A DNA stretch of 64,000 nt from Mesorhizobium sp. WSM3859. Its GTDB lineage: Bacteria > Pseudomonadota > Alphaproteobacteria > Rhizobiales > Rhizobiaceae. Numbering within the stretch: the first letter of the stretch is position 1; every line of letters starts with the position of its first letter. Made by a program: the position numbers and the translations under genes. Under the pieces are notes generated by a model. The model was not told where the DNA came from. It made no database searches and saw nothing but the letters and a program-made list of their open reading frames with translations. The stretch is taken from positions 496,001 to 560,000 of the forward strand of contig NZ_NSGG01000004.1 in assembly GCF_002295065.1 (NCBI RefSeq). The letters are read 5' to 3'. Shown here piece after piece: positions 53,807 through 62,472 of the stretch.

Positions 53807-54910
53807 ATGCCGCAGAATGATCGCGACGCAGTTAAATTCGCCTATTGGGTGCCAAACGTCTCGGGCGGCCTTGTCATCTCGAACATCGAGCAGAGGACCA
53901 ACCACTCGGCTGAGTACAACCGCAAGCTGGCGCAGATCGCCGAGCAGGCGGGCTTCGATTATGCGCTCAGCCAGATCCGCTTCACCGCCGGCTATGGCGC
54001 CGACGAGCAGCATGAGTCGGTGTCGTTCAGCCACGACCTGCTCGCCGCCACCAAGACACTGAAGGTGATCGCCGCGATCCTGCCGGGGCCGTGGAACCCG
54101 GCGCTGGCGGCAAAGCAGCTCGCCACCATCAGCTATCTGACCAACGGCCGCGTCGCCATCAATCTCGTCTCCGGCTGGTTCCGCGGCGAATTCCACGCCA
54201 TCGGCGAGCATTGGCTCGACCATGACGAGCGCTATCGCCGCTCGGAAGAATTCATCCGCGCGCTGCGCGGCATCTGGACCGAGGACAGCTTCACCTTCCG
54301 CGGCGACTTCTACCGCTTCAACCAGTATTCGCTCAAGCCGAAGCCGCCGCAGCCGCTGCCGGAGATCTTCCAGGGTGGTTCGTCGCGCGCCGCGCGCGAC
54401 ATGGCCTCGCGTGTCTCTGACTGGTACTTCACCAATGGCAACACGCCCGCCGAGATCGCCAAGCAGGTCGACGACATCCAGGCAAAGGCCAAAGCCAACA
54501 ACCACTCGGTCAAGGTCGGCGTCAACGCTTTCGCCATCGTGCGCGAGACCGAGGAAGAGGCAAAGGCGGTGCTGACCGAGATCATCGCCAAGGCCAATCC
54601 GGAGGCTGTCAATGCTTTCGGCCACGAGGTCAAGAACGCCGGCAAGGCTTCGCCGGAAGGCGAGGGCAATTGGGCGAAGTCGTGCTTCGACGATCTGGTG
54701 CAGTACAATGACGGTTTCCGCTCGAACCTGATCGGCACGCCGCAGCAGGTCGCCGAGCGCATCGTCAATCTGAAGCGCGCCGGCGCCGACCTCATCCTGC
54801 TCGGCTTCCTGCATTTCCAGGAAGAGGTCGAGTATTTCGGCAAGCACGTCATTCCGCTCGTGCGCGAACTGGAAAACGCGGAAGCCGCGGCGGCGCTCGC
54901 CGCCGAATAG
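53807..54910 (+). CDS. sfnG: FMNH2-dependent dimethylsulfone monooxygenase (SfnG type)
   Basis: 367 residues from ATG 53807, with GGGAGAT upstream. Luciferase-like fold: FAYWVPNVSGGLVISNIEQR, NGRVAINLVSGWFRGEFHAI and PEIFQGGSSRAARDMASRVS are close to SfnG. It converts dimethylsulfone to methanesulfinate and formaldehyde using reduced FMN. It heads a new transcription unit preceded by an A/T-rich promoter region. Confidence 0.88.
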   Translation: MPQNDRDAVKFAYWVPNVSGGLVISNIEQRTNHSAEYNRKLAQIAEQAGFDYALSQIRFTAGYGADEQHESVSFSHDLLAATKTLKVIAAILPGPWNPALAAKQLATISYLTNGRVAINLVSGWFRGEFHAIGEHWLDHDERYRRSEEFIRALRGIWTEDSFTFRGDFYRFNQYSLKPKPPQPLPEIFQGGSSRAARDMASRVSDWYFTNGNTPAEIAKQVDDIQAKAKANNHSVKVGVNAFAIVRETEEEAKAVLTEIIAKANPEAVNAFGHEVKNAGKASPEGEGNWAKSCFDDLVQYNDGFRSNLIGTPQQVAERIVNLKRAGADLILLGFLHFQEEVEYFGKHVIPLVRELENAEAAAALAAE

Positions 54911-55024
54911 CAACGCCAGCCGCCGGCCGAAGATCGTCCGGCCAGCCCATGATCATTAACCGCGCGCCCGATCGGGCGCGCGACCGGGATGCTGCGTGCC
55001 TTCACTACAGTTGGGGACGGTGGA

Positions 55025-55948
55025 ATGCCGATATCAAACCATGCCTTCGGGGCGATCGAGGCTTCGGTCTATGCGCCGGAGATCTTCGCGCAAGGGCTGC
55101 CGGCCGCTCAGCGGCTGGCTCACGGCGACAGGCCTCGACAGCCTGCGGCGGAAGATGCCGCGCCGCTTCTTGCCTTTGAGGGCATAGGGCTGTCTTTCGG
55201 TGGCGTGGTGGCGCTGGCGGATGTGGATCTGTCGGTCCGACCCGGTGAGATCCGCGCCATCATCGGCCCGAACGGCGCTGGCAAGAGCTCGCTGATCAAT
55301 GTCATCAGCGGCGTCTACCGGCCTGATCGTGGCCACGTCCGGCACTATGGCGCGCGCTATGCCCAGGTCCCGACGCAACGGCTGGCGCGTCTCGGCGTCG
55401 CCCGCACCTTTCAGAACCTCGCTCTGTTCAAGGGGCTCAGCGTCCTCGACAATGTCGCGTCCGGCCTCGCCTACAGGACAAGATCCAACTTTGCCGGGCA
55501 GATCCTCGGCGTCGGCCGCACCCGCCGCGAGCAGCAGGAGCAGCGCGGGCGCGCCGACCAGGTTCTCGAATTCCTGCACTTGACCGACGTCCGCGACCGG
55601 CTGGCCGGCACGCTGCCCTATGGCCTGCAGAAGCGTGCCGAGCTTGCCCGGGCGCTGGTTGCCGAACCGCGGCTGCTTTTGCTCGACGAGCCCATGGCCG
55701 GCATGACGGCGGGCGAGAAGAGCGAGATGGCGGCCTATGTGCGCGCGGCGCGCGACCGCTTCGCCACCACCGTCGTGCTGATCGAGCACGATGTCGGCGT
55801 CGTCATGGGCCTGTCGGACCGCATCGCGGTGCTCGACTACGGGCGCAAGATCGCCGACGGCACGCCGGACGAAGTCAGGAATGATCAGCGCGTCATCGAC
55901 GCCTATCTCGGCGTCGCCTCCGACAATGAAGAGGGGGCAGGCATATGA
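55025..55948 (+). CDS. Liv-type ABC transporter ATP-binding protein (LivG-like)
   Basis: 307 residues from ATG 55025 (GGACGGTGG upstream); 54989 is an alternative. Walker A GPNGAGKSS, LivG-type signature YGLQKRAELARAL, Walker B LLLLDEPMAGM, His loop IEHDVGVVM. The first 50 residues are an extension not usual in LivG. It overlaps the permease gene by four bases. Confidence 0.9.
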   Translation: MPISNHAFGAIEASVYAPEIFAQGLPAAQRLAHGDRPRQPAAEDAAPLLAFEGIGLSFGGVVALADVDLSVRPGEIRAIIGPNGAGKSSLINVISGVYRPDRGHVRHYGARYAQVPTQRLARLGVARTFQNLALFKGLSVLDNVASGLAYRTRSNFAGQILGVGRTRREQQEQRGRADQVLEFLHLTDVRDRLAGTLPYGLQKRAELARALVAEPRLLLLDEPMAGMTAGEKSEMAAYVRAARDRFATTVVLIEHDVGVVMGLSDRIAVLDYGRKIADGTPDEVRNDQRVIDAYLGVASDNEEGAGI

Positions 55949-56844
55949 TCGGTGACTTCGACTATCAGTTCTTCCTCGAAGTGCTGACCGGCGGGCTGCT
56001 GTCGGGCGTCATGTATTCGCTGGTCGCGATCGGCTTCGTGCTGATCTACAAGACGTCCGGCGTGCTCAATTTCGCGCAAGGCGCGCTGCTCCTGTTCGCG
56101 GCGCTGACCTTCGTCAGCCTCGTCGAGCGCGGCGTCCCGTTCGCCCTGGCCTTGGCCGTCACCTTCGCCATCATGGTGGCGCTGGGCATCGGCATCGAGC
56201 GCACGGTGCTGAGGCCGCTGACCAACAAGCCGCCGATCACGCTGTTCATGGCTACGCTCGGCCTCTCCTATATCATCGAGGGCGCCGCCCAGCTCATCTG
56301 GGGCACGCAGGTGCACGGCCTCGAGCTCGGCATCGAGGACGTGCCGCTGGAAGTCGGCGGTGTGCTGATCAGCCAGTTCGACATCTTCGCCGCCGCGGTG
56401 GCCGCGGCCATGGTGCTCTTGTTGTCGCTGTTCTTCCGCTACACCCGCATCGGCTTGAGCTTCCGCGCCGTCGCCGACGACCAATTTGCTGCCCTCGCCG
56501 TCGGGCTGAAGCTGCCCTTGATCTGGGCCAGCGTGTGGGCCGCGGCCGGCCTCGTCGCGCTGGTGGCCGGACTGCTCTGGGGAGCACGCCTCGGTGTCCA
56601 GTTCTCGCTCTCGCTGGTGGTGCTCAAGGCGCTTCCGGTGCTGGTGCTGGGCGGCTTCGATTCCATCCTCGGCGCCATTGTCGGTGGGCTTTTGATCGGC
56701 GCCAGCGAGAAGCTCGCCGAGGTCTATATCGGCGACTATTTCGGCGGCGGCATCGAAAGCTGGTTCGCCTATGTCGTGGCGCTCGTCTTCCTGCTCATCC
56801 GCCCATCAGGCCTGTTCGGCCAGAAGCTCGTCGAAAGGGTCTGA
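55945..56844 (+). CDS. Liv-type ABC transporter permease (LivH-like)
   Basis: 299 residues, about eight membrane helices. LTGGLLSGVMYSLVAIGFVL and NFAQGALLLFAAL are hallmark LivH segments; GGFDSILGAIVGGLLIG is the conserved C-terminal motif. It forms half of the import channel. Confidence 0.92.
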   Translation: MIGDFDYQFFLEVLTGGLLSGVMYSLVAIGFVLIYKTSGVLNFAQGALLLFAALTFVSLVERGVPFALALAVTFAIMVALGIGIERTVLRPLTNKPPITLFMATLGLSYIIEGAAQLIWGTQVHGLELGIEDVPLEVGGVLISQFDIFAAAVAAAMVLLLSLFFRYTRIGLSFRAVADDQFAALAVGLKLPLIWASVWAAAGLVALVAGLLWGARLGVQFSLSLVVLKALPVLVLGGFDSILGAIVGGLLIGASEKLAEVYIGDYFGGGIESWFAYVVALVFLLIRPSGLFGQKLVERV

Positions 56845-56846
56845 CG

Positions 56847-57887
56847 ATGAGCGCCATCGCCACGCAATTGTCTCCGGCCGCCGCCCTGCCGAAATGGCTG
56901 GCGCCGCTGCTCCTCATCGCCTTCGCCTATGTCGTCATCCCGCTGATCGGCAACTCCTATCTGTTCGAGGCGATCCTGCTGCCTTTTCTGGCGCTCAGCC
57001 TGGCGGGCGTGGGGCTGAACATCCTCACCGGCTATGCCGGCCAAGTGTCGCTCGGCAGCGCTGCCTTCATGGCCGCCGGGGCTTTCGCCGCCTATAATTT
57101 CAACCTGCGCATCGAAGGCCTGCCGCTCGTCGCCAGCATCATCCTTTCCGGCCTCGTGGCCGCCGCGATCGGCATCGTCTTCGGCTTGCCCAGCCTGCGG
57201 CTGAAAGGCTTCTATCTGGCGGTCTCGACGCTTGCCGCGCAGTTTTTCGTGCAATGGGCGCTGACCAAGTTCAGCTGGTTCTCCAACGACTCGGCGTCAG
57301 GCGTCATCGATGCGCCGAAGCTTTCCATCGCGGGCTTCGAGTTCGACGGCGCGGTCGGTCGTTATCTCTTCGCGCTTACCGTCGTGGTCGTCCTCACCTT
57401 CCTCGCCCACCGGCTGGTCACCTCGCAGACAGGACGCAACTTCATCGCCATCCGCGACAACGACACGGCGGCGCGCATCATCGGCATTCCGGTGCTGAAG
57501 ACGAAGCTGCTCGCCTTCGCCATTTCGTCATTCATCATCGGCGTAGCCGGCGTCATCTGGGCGTTCGCCTATCTGAGGACCGTGGAGCCGGCGGGCTTCG
57601 ACCTCGACCGCTCGTTCCAGATCCTCTTCATCATCATCATCGGCGGGCTCGCCTCGATACGCGGCGCGTTCCTCGGTGCAGCGCTTATCGTGGTCTTCCC
57701 GCTGGCGCTGTCGCGCCTCGGCAATTTCCTTCTGGGCGATGTATTCGATTCCGGCGTGCTCGACATGAGCCAACGCATCGTGCTCGGCGCGCTCATCATC
57801 CTCTTTCTGATCCTGGAACCGGACGGGCTGGTCGCCCTCTGGGACAGGATCTGGAGACGGCTCTCGCTCGCCTGGCAATCGAGCTGA
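56847..57887 (+). CDS. Liv-type ABC transporter permease (LivM-like)
   Basis: 346 residues from ATG 56847; a longer open frame from 56535 is antisense-like read-through of the LivH gene in another phase. GVGLNILTGYAGQVSLGSAA and IGGLASIRGAFLGAALIVVF are LivM hallmarks. It pairs with the LivH-like protein. Confidence 0.92.
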   Translation: MSAIATQLSPAAALPKWLAPLLLIAFAYVVIPLIGNSYLFEAILLPFLALSLAGVGLNILTGYAGQVSLGSAAFMAAGAFAAYNFNLRIEGLPLVASIILSGLVAAAIGIVFGLPSLRLKGFYLAVSTLAAQFFVQWALTKFSWFSNDSASGVIDAPKLSIAGFEFDGAVGRYLFALTVVVVLTFLAHRLVTSQTGRNFIAIRDNDTAARIIGIPVLKTKLLAFAISSFIIGVAGVIWAFAYLRTVEPAGFDLDRSFQILFIIIIGGLASIRGAFLGAALIVVFPLALSRLGNFLLGDVFDSGVLDMSQRIVLGALIILFLILEPDGLVALWDRIWRRLSLAWQSS

Positions 57888-57976
57888 GACCGGTTGGCAG
57901 CCCTGCGCTCCAACACTGCAAGCATTCAGAGAATGAACCAGGCCAAACCAAGGCCCATACTGGAGAACCTCGAACC

Positions 57977-59317
57977 ATGACCTTCCTCAGCACAGTAAAG
58001 GCGGTTGCCATCTCGGCGGCGCTGGCCGTGTCGGTAGCCTTGCCGGCCGCCCACGCGGACGAGCAATATTTCCCGCTACAGAGCTATCGCGTCGGGCCTT
58101 ACGCGGCCGGCGGCACCGGCTTCTTCGGCGGCTTCATCGACTATCTCAACCTGATCAACATCCGCGACGGCGGCGTCAACGGCGTCAAGCTGACCTGGGA
58201 CGAGTGCGAGACCCAGTATGAGGTCGAGCGCGGCGTCGAATGCTACGAGCGGCAGAAGAGCCACGCCGGCGCTGCCGCCTGGAATCCGCTGTCGGTCGGC
58301 ATCGCCTACGCCATGATCGACCGCATCACCGCCGACAAGGTGCCGCTGATCACGGTCAATCACGGCCGCACCGACTCCACCGACGGGCGGGTCTTCCCCT
58401 ATGTCTTCCCGCTGCTGCTCAACCCCTACAGCGAGACCTCCGGCATCGTGAACTACATTGCCGCCAAGGAAGGCGGCATCGACAAGCTGAAGGGCAAGAA
58501 GATCGTCGTGCTCTATCACGGCTCGCCCTACGGCAAGGAGACGATCCCGATCTATGAATTGCTGGCGCAGAAATACGGCTTCACGGTGCAGCAGATCGAG
58601 GTGCCGCATCCCGGCAACGAGCAGCAGTCGCAGTGGCTGACGATCCGCCGCGCCAAGCCGGACTTCGTCGTGCTGCGCGGCTGGGGCGTGATGAACCCGG
58701 TGGCGCTGAAGACGGCGGTGAAGGTCGGCTACCCGGTCGATCACATCATCGGCAATGTCTGGTCGAACTCGGAAGAAGACGTCATCCCGGCCGGCGACGC
58801 CGCCAAGGGCTACACCGCCATCACCACGCAGGCTTCGGGCAACACTTATCCGGTGGTGCAGGAGATCGTGAAGACCGTCTACGGCGCCGGCAAGGGCAAC
58901 CTCGAGGACAAGTCGCGGATCGGCTCGGTCTACCACAATCTCGGCATCGTCAACGGCATCCTCAATGTCGAGGCGATCCGCATCGCGCAGGAGAAGTTCG
59001 GCCACCGCACGCTGACCGGCGACGAGGTGCGCTGGGGCTTTGAGCACCTCAAGCTCGATCCGGCCAAGGTCGAAGCGCTCGGCGCCAAGGACCTGTTCCA
59101 CTCCATCAATGTAAGCTGGGACAACCATGAAGGCGAAGGCTACGTGACCTTCCAGCAGTGGGACGGCAAGAAGTGGAACGTCGTTTCCGACTGGATCGCC
59201 CCCGACTGGGCGTTGCTCCGGCCGATCATCGAAAAGTCGGCCGAGGCGTATGCGGCCGAGAAGGGCATCAAGCCGCGCACCGCAGCCGATGCCGAAGCGG
59301 TGGCCGCCACCAACTGA
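57977..59317 (+). CDS. Liv-type ABC transporter substrate-binding protein
   Basis: 446 residues with a Sec signal (cleavage near AAHA, residue 22-24). Type I periplasmic-binding fold: SYRVGPYAAGGTGFFGGFID, ESYNP-like segment replaced by PYSETSGIVNYIAAKEGG, and VLYHGSPYGKETIPIYELL. It differs from leucine/isoleucine-binding proteins, and its neighbours suggest an organosulfur ligand (inference). The start is at ATG 57977; the longer frame from 57254 is not coding in this phase. Confidence 0.88.
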   Translation: MTFLSTVKAVAISAALAVSVALPAAHADEQYFPLQSYRVGPYAAGGTGFFGGFIDYLNLINIRDGGVNGVKLTWDECETQYEVERGVECYERQKSHAGAAAWNPLSVGIAYAMIDRITADKVPLITVNHGRTDSTDGRVFPYVFPLLLNPYSETSGIVNYIAAKEGGIDKLKGKKIVVLYHGSPYGKETIPIYELLAQKYGFTVQQIEVPHPGNEQQSQWLTIRRAKPDFVVLRGWGVMNPVALKTAVKVGYPVDHIIGNVWSNSEEDVIPAGDAAKGYTAITTQASGNTYPVVQEIVKTVYGAGKGNLEDKSRIGSVYHNLGIVNGILNVEAIRIAQEKFGHRTLTGDEVRWGFEHLKLDPAKVEALGAKDLFHSINVSWDNHEGEGYVTFQQWDGKKWNVVSDWIAPDWALLRPIIEKSAEAYAAEKGIKPRTAADAEAVAATN

Positions 59318-59325
59318 TCCAACGG

Positions 59326-59357
59326 ACCGGGCGCCGGACTATACTCCGACGCCCGGT
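59326..59357 (+). terminator. Intercistronic stem-loop after the binding-protein gene
   Basis: ACCGGGCG pairs with CGCCCGGT, then one mismatch and CGGA/TCCG around loop CTATAC. There is no T-run, so it is more likely an mRNA-stabilising or attenuating hairpin than a full terminator. It lies eight bases after the binding-protein stop. Confidence 0.6.
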
Positions 59358-59389
59358 CATCCACTTCGCAGACATCAGGGAAGCGCGCG

Positions 59390-60181
59390 ATGCCGGGCAA
59401 TGACGTCATCCTCGCCGTGGACAATGTCCACGCCACTTACAATCACGCCATCACGGCGTTGCACGGCGTCAGCTTCGAGATCAGGCAAGGCGAGATGCTG
59501 GCGCTGCTCGGCGCCAACGGCGCCGGCAAGACCACCACGCTGAAAGCCGTCTCCAACCTGCTGCCGGCCGAGCGTGGCCAAGTCAATGCAGGCACCATCC
59601 GCTACGATGGCGGGGACGTCTCGCGGCGACAGCCGGGCGACCTGGTGCGCGCCGGGCTGGTCCAGGTGCTGGAAGGCCGCCACTGTTTCAAGAGCCTGAG
59701 CGTCGAGGAGAACCTGGTTTCCGGTGGCATCGGCCGCAGCGGCAGCCGCGCCGAAATCAATCGGGATCTGGAACGGGTCTATGGCTATTTCCCCCGCCTG
59801 CGGGAAAAGCGCCGGACCTTGGCGGGGCTGACCTCGGGCGGCGAACAGCAGATGACGGCAATCGGTCGGGCGCTGATGTCGCGACCGCGCCTGCTCGTCC
59901 TCGACGAACCGTCGATGGGGCTTGCGCCGCTCATCGTCCAGGACATCTTCCAGACGCTCAGGAAGCTCAACCGCGAGACCGGCCTGTCGATCCTGGTCGC
60001 CGAGCAGAATTCGGCGGTCGCGCTCGGCTATGCCGATCATGCCACGGTGCTCGAGAACGGGGTCTCGGTTCTCTCCGGCGCCGCCGCCAGCCTGCGCCAG
60101 CGCGAGGATGTGCGCGCCTTCTATCTCGGACAACAGCCTTCGCCCGCCGCCCAACCAAGCCATCTTCACGCCGTCGTGTGA
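59390..60181 (+). CDS. Liv-type ABC transporter ATP-binding protein (LivF-like)
   Basis: 263 residues. Walker A GANGAGKTT, LivF-type signature TSGGEQQMTAIGRAL, Walker B LLVLDEPSMGLAP, and VLEGRHCFKSLSVEENL, the typical LivF segment. Second ATPase of the transporter. It is followed closely by the SfnB-type gene. Confidence 0.92.
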   Translation: MPGNDVILAVDNVHATYNHAITALHGVSFEIRQGEMLALLGANGAGKTTTLKAVSNLLPAERGQVNAGTIRYDGGDVSRRQPGDLVRAGLVQVLEGRHCFKSLSVEENLVSGGIGRSGSRAEINRDLERVYGYFPRLREKRRTLAGLTSGGEQQMTAIGRALMSRPRLLVLDEPSMGLAPLIVQDIFQTLRKLNRETGLSILVAEQNSAVALGYADHATVLENGVSVLSGAAASLRQREDVRAFYLGQQPSPAAQPSHLHAVV

Positions 60182-60204
60182 CCAAAATCCCAAGGAGCCA
60201 TGAA

Positions 60205-61452
60205 ATGACTGTGTCCAATGTCAAGACCGACAAAGCCGCGGCCGCCGTTCCGCCGGTCGCCAGACCCGCCGCGCCCGCGCATATCATCAAGAACGACGCC
60301 GAAGCGATCGCGGTCGCGCATCGCCTTGCGGCCGAGTTCGTCAAGGAGTCCTCCAGGCGCGATCGCGAGCGGATCTGGCCGGTGGCCGAACTTGATCAGT
60401 TCTCGCAGAGCGGCCTGTGGTCGATCAACGTGCCGAAGGCGTTCGGCGGACCTGAAGTATCCTACGCCACATTGGGCAAGGTGATCGAGATCATCTCGGC
60501 CGCCGATTCCTCGATCGGCCAGATCGCGCAGAACCACCTCGGTGTCGTCGCGGCCATCCGCACCGTCTCCGACAAGGACCAGCAGGCGCTGCTCTTTGCC
60601 GAAGTGCTGAAGGGGACGCGGTTCGGCAACGCCTTTTCCGAATTCGGCTCCAAGCGCGCCGCCGATTTCGAGACCAAGTTCACCGACGCCGGCGATCATG
60701 TCATCGTCAACGGCCAGAAATTCTATTCATCGGGCGCCTTGCTCGCGCATCTGGTGCCGATCGTTGCGCTCGACGACGAGGGCCGCGCCTGGTACGCGAT
60801 CGCCGATCGCGGCGCGCCGGGACTGACCGTGATCGACGACTGGTCGAGCTTCGGCCAGCGCACGACACTGTCGGGCACCGTGATCATCGACAACGTCAAG
60901 GTGCCGAAGACGCATCTCGTTCCGGGCTACAAGGGTTACGACAAGCCGACCGCAGACGGAGCCATCTTCCAGATCATCCAGGTGGCGGTGGACACCGGCA
61001 TAGCGCAGGCGGCGATCGACGAGACGGTCAACTTCGTCAGGACTAAGAGCCGCGCCTGGATCGACAGTGGCGTCGACAATGCCTGGGACGATCCCTACAC
61101 GATCCAGGCCATTGGCGACCTGACGCTTCGCCTGCACGCCGCGCAGGCGCTGCTGGAAAAAGCGGGCCTCGCCATCGACAGGGCGGTCGCCGAGCCGACC
61201 GCCGAGAGCGTCGCGCATGCGCAGATCGTCACTGCGGAAGCGAAAATCCTGTCGACCGAGATCGCGATCGCGGCGACCAACAAGCTGTTCGAACTGGCCG
61301 GCACGCGCTCGACGCTCGCCGAGCACAATCTCGACCGTCACTGGCGCAATGCGCGCACCCACACGCTGCACGATCCGGTGCGCTGGAAATATTCGATCCT
61401 CGGCAAGTATTTCCTCAACGGCGAGAATCCGCCGCTGCACGCCTGGAGCTGA
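60205..61452 (+). CDS. sfnB: SfnB-type sulfur acquisition oxidoreductase (acyl-CoA dehydrogenase fold)
   Basis: 415 residues from ATG 60205, with AAGGAG upstream. Acyl-CoA dehydrogenase-like fold: ADSSIGQIAQNHLGVVAAIR, FGNAFSEFGSKRAADFETKF, and the flavin-site region FELAGTRSTLAEHNLDRHWR. It resembles SfnB and DszC, FMNH2- or FAD-dependent monooxygenases of sulfur compounds, rather than true acyl-CoA dehydrogenases. It probably oxidises a sulfide or sulfoxide upstream of SfnG. Confidence 0.88.
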   Translation: MTVSNVKTDKAAAAVPPVARPAAPAHIIKNDAEAIAVAHRLAAEFVKESSRRDRERIWPVAELDQFSQSGLWSINVPKAFGGPEVSYATLGKVIEIISAADSSIGQIAQNHLGVVAAIRTVSDKDQQALLFAEVLKGTRFGNAFSEFGSKRAADFETKFTDAGDHVIVNGQKFYSSGALLAHLVPIVALDDEGRAWYAIADRGAPGLTVIDDWSSFGQRTTLSGTVIIDNVKVPKTHLVPGYKGYDKPTADGAIFQIIQVAVDTGIAQAAIDETVNFVRTKSRAWIDSGVDNAWDDPYTIQAIGDLTLRLHAAQALLEKAGLAIDRAVAEPTAESVAHAQIVTAEAKILSTEIAIAATNKLFELAGTRSTLAEHNLDRHWRNARTHTLHDPVRWKYSILGKYFLNGENPPLHAWS

Positions 61453-61502
61453 TCGCGCCGTTCCGCCAAGGTCGGTCGGCCTAGGCGAAGCCTCCGCCAA
61501 GT

Positions 61503-61521
61503 GGCGGCCGGCAGGGCCGCC
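61503..61521 (+). terminator. Intercistronic stem-loop before the FMN reductase gene
   Basis: GGCGGCC, a five-base loop GGCAG, then GGCCGCC: a perfect seven-base-pair GC stem with no T-run. It could protect the downstream message or modulate transcription into the reductase gene. Confidence 0.5.
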
Positions 61522-61558
61522 CAAATGTCAATCCGGAGCACCCTTGGAGGTCCGTTCC

Positions 61559-62119
61559 ATGTCCAGCCCAGCAATCGTCGGCTTTTCCGGCAACATCACC
61601 CGCCCGTCGAAGACGCGCAGCTTCGTCGATCTCGTTGTCCGGGACATCGCCACGCGCTATGGCCTGACGGGGCACACCTATGACATCGACGATGTCGGCC
61701 CGTCTCTAGGCGCAGCCAAATGGTCGCGCGATCTCGATGACAGGGGGCAGGCGATCCTGACGCAGGTCATCGCCGCCGACGTGCTCGTGGTCGGCTCGCC
61801 GACCTACAAGGGCAGCTATACCGGGCTGTTCAAGCATTTCTTCGACCTGATCGATCCGTCGGCGCTGAGGGGCAAGCCCGTGCTGCTAACCGCGACCGGA
61901 GGCGGTGAACGCCATGCCCTGGTCGTGGAGCACCAACTGCGGCCGCTGTTCGGCTTCTTCGAAGCCTTCACGCTGCCGACGGCTGTCTATGCGACCGACA
62001 AGGATTTTACCGATGGTGTGCTCCGGTCCGAACTTATCCTGAAGAGGGCGGCGCAGGCCGTCGATGGGATCGCCGTTCTGCTTGCTGACAAATCCGATGT
62101 CAGAGTGGCCGCCGAATAA
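61559..62119 (+). CDS. NADPH-dependent FMN reductase (SsuE/MsuE type)
   Basis: 186 residues from ATG 61559 with GGAGG upstream. Flavodoxin-like fold: VGFSGNITRPSKTRSFVDLV (phosphate loop), VVGSPTYKGSYTGLFKHFFD and LTATGGGERHALVVEHQLRP. It makes the FMNH2 used by the SsuD- and SfnG-type monooxygenases. MsuE is the closest pattern I recognise. Confidence 0.88.
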   Translation: MSSPAIVGFSGNITRPSKTRSFVDLVVRDIATRYGLTGHTYDIDDVGPSLGAAKWSRDLDDRGQAILTQVIAADVLVVGSPTYKGSYTGLFKHFFDLIDPSALRGKPVLLTATGGGERHALVVEHQLRPLFGFFEAFTLPTAVYATDKDFTDGVLRSELILKRAAQAVDGIAVLLADKSDVRVAAE

Positions 62120-62472
62120 TCATACGGCGGGGTTCCAGCGGTAAAACCCCCAAATAGTTTGCTTTCTGATCGGCGGTCTGCATCGCGGCGGACGCCGGCC
62201 CGCGGCCGTTGGCAAATCCGCCGGAACCGCAATCGCCTGGCGCCGCCAATTCGAGTTCATCGGCAAGGCAAGGGCTGCTGCTTCGGTTTCGGCGAAGCAA
62301 AGGACAGAAAAAGACTTCTTTTGGCGACCCGGCCCGGATGCTCTCTTGCGGGACCTAGAACAAGGCCTGCCTGGGAGGGCGACGCATAACAAGAGAGCGG
62401 CTGCCGAAACACCGCCTGGCTTAGGCCATCTGAATGGGCCGATGCCGGCAACAGCCATGGGGAACCACGACA
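62120..62472 (+). other. 353-base leader ahead of the sulfonate-type binding protein
   Basis: No gene is supported. The region has a GCTTCG/CGAAGC hairpin (about 62278-62298) and the paired arms GCTCTCTTG (62340-62348) and CAAGAGAGC (62390-62398), annotated separately. The last 75 bases have GGCC/GGCC and TGCCGGCA palindromes before the start codon. I could not match it to a known riboswitch. Confidence 0.55.
62340..62398 (+). promoter_or_regulatory. Putative structured RNA element in the binding-protein leader
   Basis: GCTCTCTTG and CAAGAGAGC are perfect nine-base complementary arms 41 bases apart, with room for an internal hairpin around AGGCCTGCCT. A closed outer stem enclosing a structured core 75 bases before a transporter gene is what a small riboswitch or attenuator would look like. 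The class is not recognised. Confidence 0.4.

Noticed and set aside
53729..54913. 394-codon minus-strand open frame
   Set aside because: Antisense to the SfnG-type gene; no recognisable domain and typical high-GC shadow composition.
58076..59128. 350-codon minus-strand open frame
   Set aside because: Antisense to the Liv-type binding-protein gene, with repetitive Val/Asp/Arg composition expected from mirrored codons.
62440..62472. Resemblance to the 3' half of a TPP riboswitch (CTGAATGGG...GATGCCGGCA)
   Set aside because: The required CTGAGA core and 5' half are missing upstream, so the similarity is probably chance.
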